From Corynebacterium jeikeium (GTDB lineage: Bacteria > Actinomycetota > Actinomycetes > Mycobacteriales > Mycobacteriaceae), in NCBI GenBank assembly GCA_003955985.1, contig CP033784.1, positions 2,294,001-2,358,000 of the forward strand: a stretch of 64,000 nt of DNA. The letters are read 5' to 3'. The position numbers were made by a program, and so were the translations under genes. The notes under the pieces are model-generated. The model saw only the letters and a list, made by a program, of their open reading frames with translations. It was not told the origin of the DNA and made no database searches. The number at the start of each line of letters is the position of its first letter. Positions within the stretch are counted from its first letter, which is position 1. Below, one piece after another: positions 63,501-64,000 of the stretch.

Positions 63501-63892
63501 CCGCCGAGGAAGCCGCTGCTGAAGTAGCGGCCACCGAGTCCGAGCAGCCAGCAGCTGAGCAGCCGAAGACCGCATCCGGTGCTCCGGTTCCGGGCGGCGC
63601 ACGCAAGGGCGCTCCAATCCCGGGTGGCGCACGCAAGGCCAAGCCAGTCGCTAGCACCCCTGCCCCGGCAGCAGAGGAAACCGAAGCTCAGGAGGCTCCT
63701 GCTCAGCCAGAGGCAGAGCAGGCTCCGGCGCAACCAGAGGTTACCGAACAGCAGTCGGCGGAAGATGCCACCTCCACCGAGCAGGCCACTGAGACCCCAG
63801 CCGAGGAGACGCAGGCGCCGTCGGCAAGCGCTAAGAACCTTCCGCGCAACCAGCACGGAGTTCCGCTGCCAGGATCGGCGCGACGTAAGTAG
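60506..63892 (+). CDS. Membrane-bound Fe-S (heterodisulfide-reductase-like) oxidoreductase with PGGA-repeat tail
   Basis: 1128 residues, longer than the ~880 of mycobacterial Rv0338c, the relative I recall. Order: about six membrane helices (1-260) resembling a NarI-type quinone/heme module; two 4Fe-4S motifs, CTECGRCQEQCP (~319) and CTNCGACVEQCP (~399); two CCG domains with AHCFNTFKNEYPEL (~572) and FCCGAGGARMW (~658); a charged helix of Glu/Lys/Arg (~760-800); then ~260 residues with 19 PGGA units (KGAPVPGGA style), interrupted by Ala/Glu/Thr spacers; a final PLPGSARRK. It probably passes electrons between the quinone pool and a cytosolic partner. Good ribosome binding site AAGGA. Confidence 0.9.
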   Translation: MSVLNLAAATADTAIPESTGFTVAVGVIGVLLSLPCWFIFIKGFTHMVKTIMVGQKTYGHTGEWGTRIWTMIREIVGHTKMAKKPGVAVAHWFVMVGFLLGSLVWFEAYIQTFWPAGGWPILRNLTAWHFIDELLGLGTTLGILALILVRQTNLGKERLSRFYGSNAKAAYFVEAVVLIEGLGMMFVKAAKLATYGDHGHTGAEVWTWANFVTGGIAQILPASEVMVSIFALIKLLSGMVWLFVVGRNLTWGVAWHRFLAFANILLKRNADGYNALAGAKPMTSNGEILNLEEADPEVDSMGTGVVTDHSWKALLDFTSCTECGRCQEQCPAWNTSKPLSPKLLVNQLRDHAYASAPYLLAGETIETAREGEGAGAALLTKPLVGDGDEGIIDQDVLWSCTNCGACVEQCPVDIEHIDHIVDMRRYQVLVESDFPTELAGLFKNLETKGNPWGQNASTRADWINEVRKEGVVVPIWGEDVESFDDTEYLFWVGCAGAYDDNAKKTTKAVAEMLYTAGVKYAVLSQAEGCTGDSARRAGNEFLFQMLAEQNIEQLDEVFDGVPPKQRKIVVTCAHCFNTFKNEYPELGGQYEVVHHTQLLNKLVRANRLQPVASGQGRQVTYHDPCFLGRHNKVFEAPRELIGASGANLVEMPRNKNTGFCCGAGGARMWMEETIGQRINVNRTEEAVGTGAEAIAIGCPFCKTMMNDGVNNVIEDDEKKPEVLDIAQMLRDSVKVDGELPQAREPEWIEQPERGWVDPKKAEEEERQRLEEEEAKRKKAEAAEKKKAEKASAAGAGAAAAGAAAGAAAKGGAPTPGGAPKPGGAPKPGGAKGGAPTPGGAKKGAPAPGGAPKPGGAKAGAPTPGGAKKGAPAPGGAPKPGGAKAGAPVPGGAKGGAPTPGGAKKGAPAPGGAPKPGGAKGGAPVPGGAKKGAPVPGGAKAAKPAAQAEPAAAETEAPTEAPKATKGAPIPGGARKGAPVPGGAKKAAPAAKPKAEKTAPAEEAAAEVAATESEQPAAEQPKTASGAPVPGGARKGAPIPGGARKAKPVASTPAPAAEETEAQEAPAQPEAEQAPAQPEVTEQQSAEDATSTEQATETPAEETQAPSASAKNLPRNQHGVPLPGSARRK
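62930..63650 (+). repeat. In-frame PGGA-coding repeats
   Basis: Units of 18-30 bases coding GGAP-x-PGGA(K/R) repeat at least 15 times without much degeneracy between 62930 and 63330, then more sparsely to 63640. Units alternate APKPGGA, KKGAPAPGGA and KAGAPTPGGA. Such near-identical repeats can change number by slippage. Confidence 0.85.
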
Positions 63893-63911
63893 CGCTCGCT
63901 AAGTAAGCAGG

Positions 63912-63950
63912 AATCCGCCCGAGAGGTTATTCTTCCCGGGCGGATTTTTT
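63912..63950 (+). terminator. Rho-independent terminator of the Fe-S oxidoreductase
   Basis: AATCCGCCCG pairs with CGGGCGGATT and is followed by a T-run of six. It lies 20 bases after the stop codon. Confidence 0.92.
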
Positions 63951-63952
63951 GT

Positions 63953-63962
63953 GCTTTACGAC
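63953..63962 (-). repeat. Dispersed motif, copy directly after the last terminator
   Basis: GTCGTAAAGC on the minus strand begins right behind the T-run of the Fe-S oxidoreductase terminator. Confidence 0.75.
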
Positions 63963-64000
63963 GATCCCTGCGCCACGGCATTAATCATGCAAATGGCACT

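Noticed and set aside
62930..63650. Repeats resembling a CRISPR array
   Set aside because: The units are in-frame, of variable 15-30 base length and contiguous, with no unique spacers, and code for PGGA repeats.
60812..63856. A 1014-codon open frame on the minus strand, opposite the Fe-S oxidoreductase
   Set aside because: It is the antisense shadow of a GC-rich, repeat-containing gene. Its composition is Leu/Arg/Trp/Ser-rich nonsense and it has no ribosome binding site; the plus strand has complete Fe-S and CCG motifs.

Overview
The window is a chromosomal segment of a Corynebacterium. The gene content and neighbourhoods match the corynebacterial core as I know it from C. glutamicum: glnX-glnH-pknG, ackA-pta beside fprA, the cys sulfate-assimilation operon divergent from a second ferredoxin-NADP reductase, purA, pyrE, clpB with an HspR box, and dnaK-grpE-dnaJ-hspR. 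The base composition is GC-rich. I cannot name the species; a member of the C. amycolatum/C. xerosis group is a guess. Almost everything is vertically inherited housekeeping sequence. There is no rRNA, tRNA, CRISPR array, IS element or prophage that I could support.

Layout. 1-3.0 kb: the 5' end of an unknown Tyr-rich protein, exonuclease III, a MarR regulator with a small membrane protein, and a Nudix hydrolase. 3.1-8.4 kb: an overlapping three-gene unit (GlnX, GlnH, PknG), the amino-acid-sensing kinase pathway that acts on the 2-oxoglutarate dehydrogenase inhibitor OdhI. 8.5-12.3 kb: a secreted L,D-transpeptidase convergent with pta-ackA across a large terminator. 12.8-23.1 kb: fprA, then the cys cluster (cysY, N, D, H, X, I and a TSUP permease) and the divergent fpr2, with four boxes of the McbR type TAGAC-N6-GTCTA. 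23.2-30.6 kb: purine and nucleoside genes (a phosphoribosyltransferase, purT, a nucleoside hydrolase, purA), a lipoprotein glycerophosphodiesterase and a tandem pair of LppP/LprE-like exported proteins. 30.7-41.1 kb: conserved envelope and hypothetical genes, a GH76 enzyme, an RNA methyltransferase, a YhhN protein, pyrE and a rhodanese-fold protein that lacks its catalytic cysteine. 41.2-43.2 kb: a decaying patch with an SDR remnant, a frameshifted HNH/DUF222 gene and a tandem repeat. 43.2-51.6 kb: an acetyltransferase, clpB, class I fructose-bisphosphate aldolase, a TRIC-type membrane protein, a nitrilase-family hydrolase and a two-gene module (small helical protein plus DUF1023 hydrolase) behind two perfect DnaA boxes. 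51.7-56.3 kb: the HspR-controlled dnaK operon. 56.3-64 kb: a YcnI-like protein, a cyclase-family hydrolase with its own McbR-type box, enoyl-CoA hydratase, a DUF218 protein and a very long Fe-S oxidoreductase with a PGGA-repeat tail.

The genes connect through a few themes: acetate overflow and 2-oxoglutarate flux control, sulfate reduction driven by ferredoxin-NADP reductases, purine and pyrimidine synthesis and salvage, and protein quality control. HAIR boxes are visible in front of both clpB and dnaK. Several genes have a TANANT -10 box only 6-8 bases before the start codon, which suggests leaderless mRNAs.

The most unusual signal is not a gene. A non-palindromic 10-mer, GTCGTMAAGC (extended consensus about YCGTCGTMAAGCGRA), occurs 20 times in 64 kb on both strands, in several reading frames and between genes. 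By base composition I would expect about 0.3 copies. I could not connect it to any element I know.
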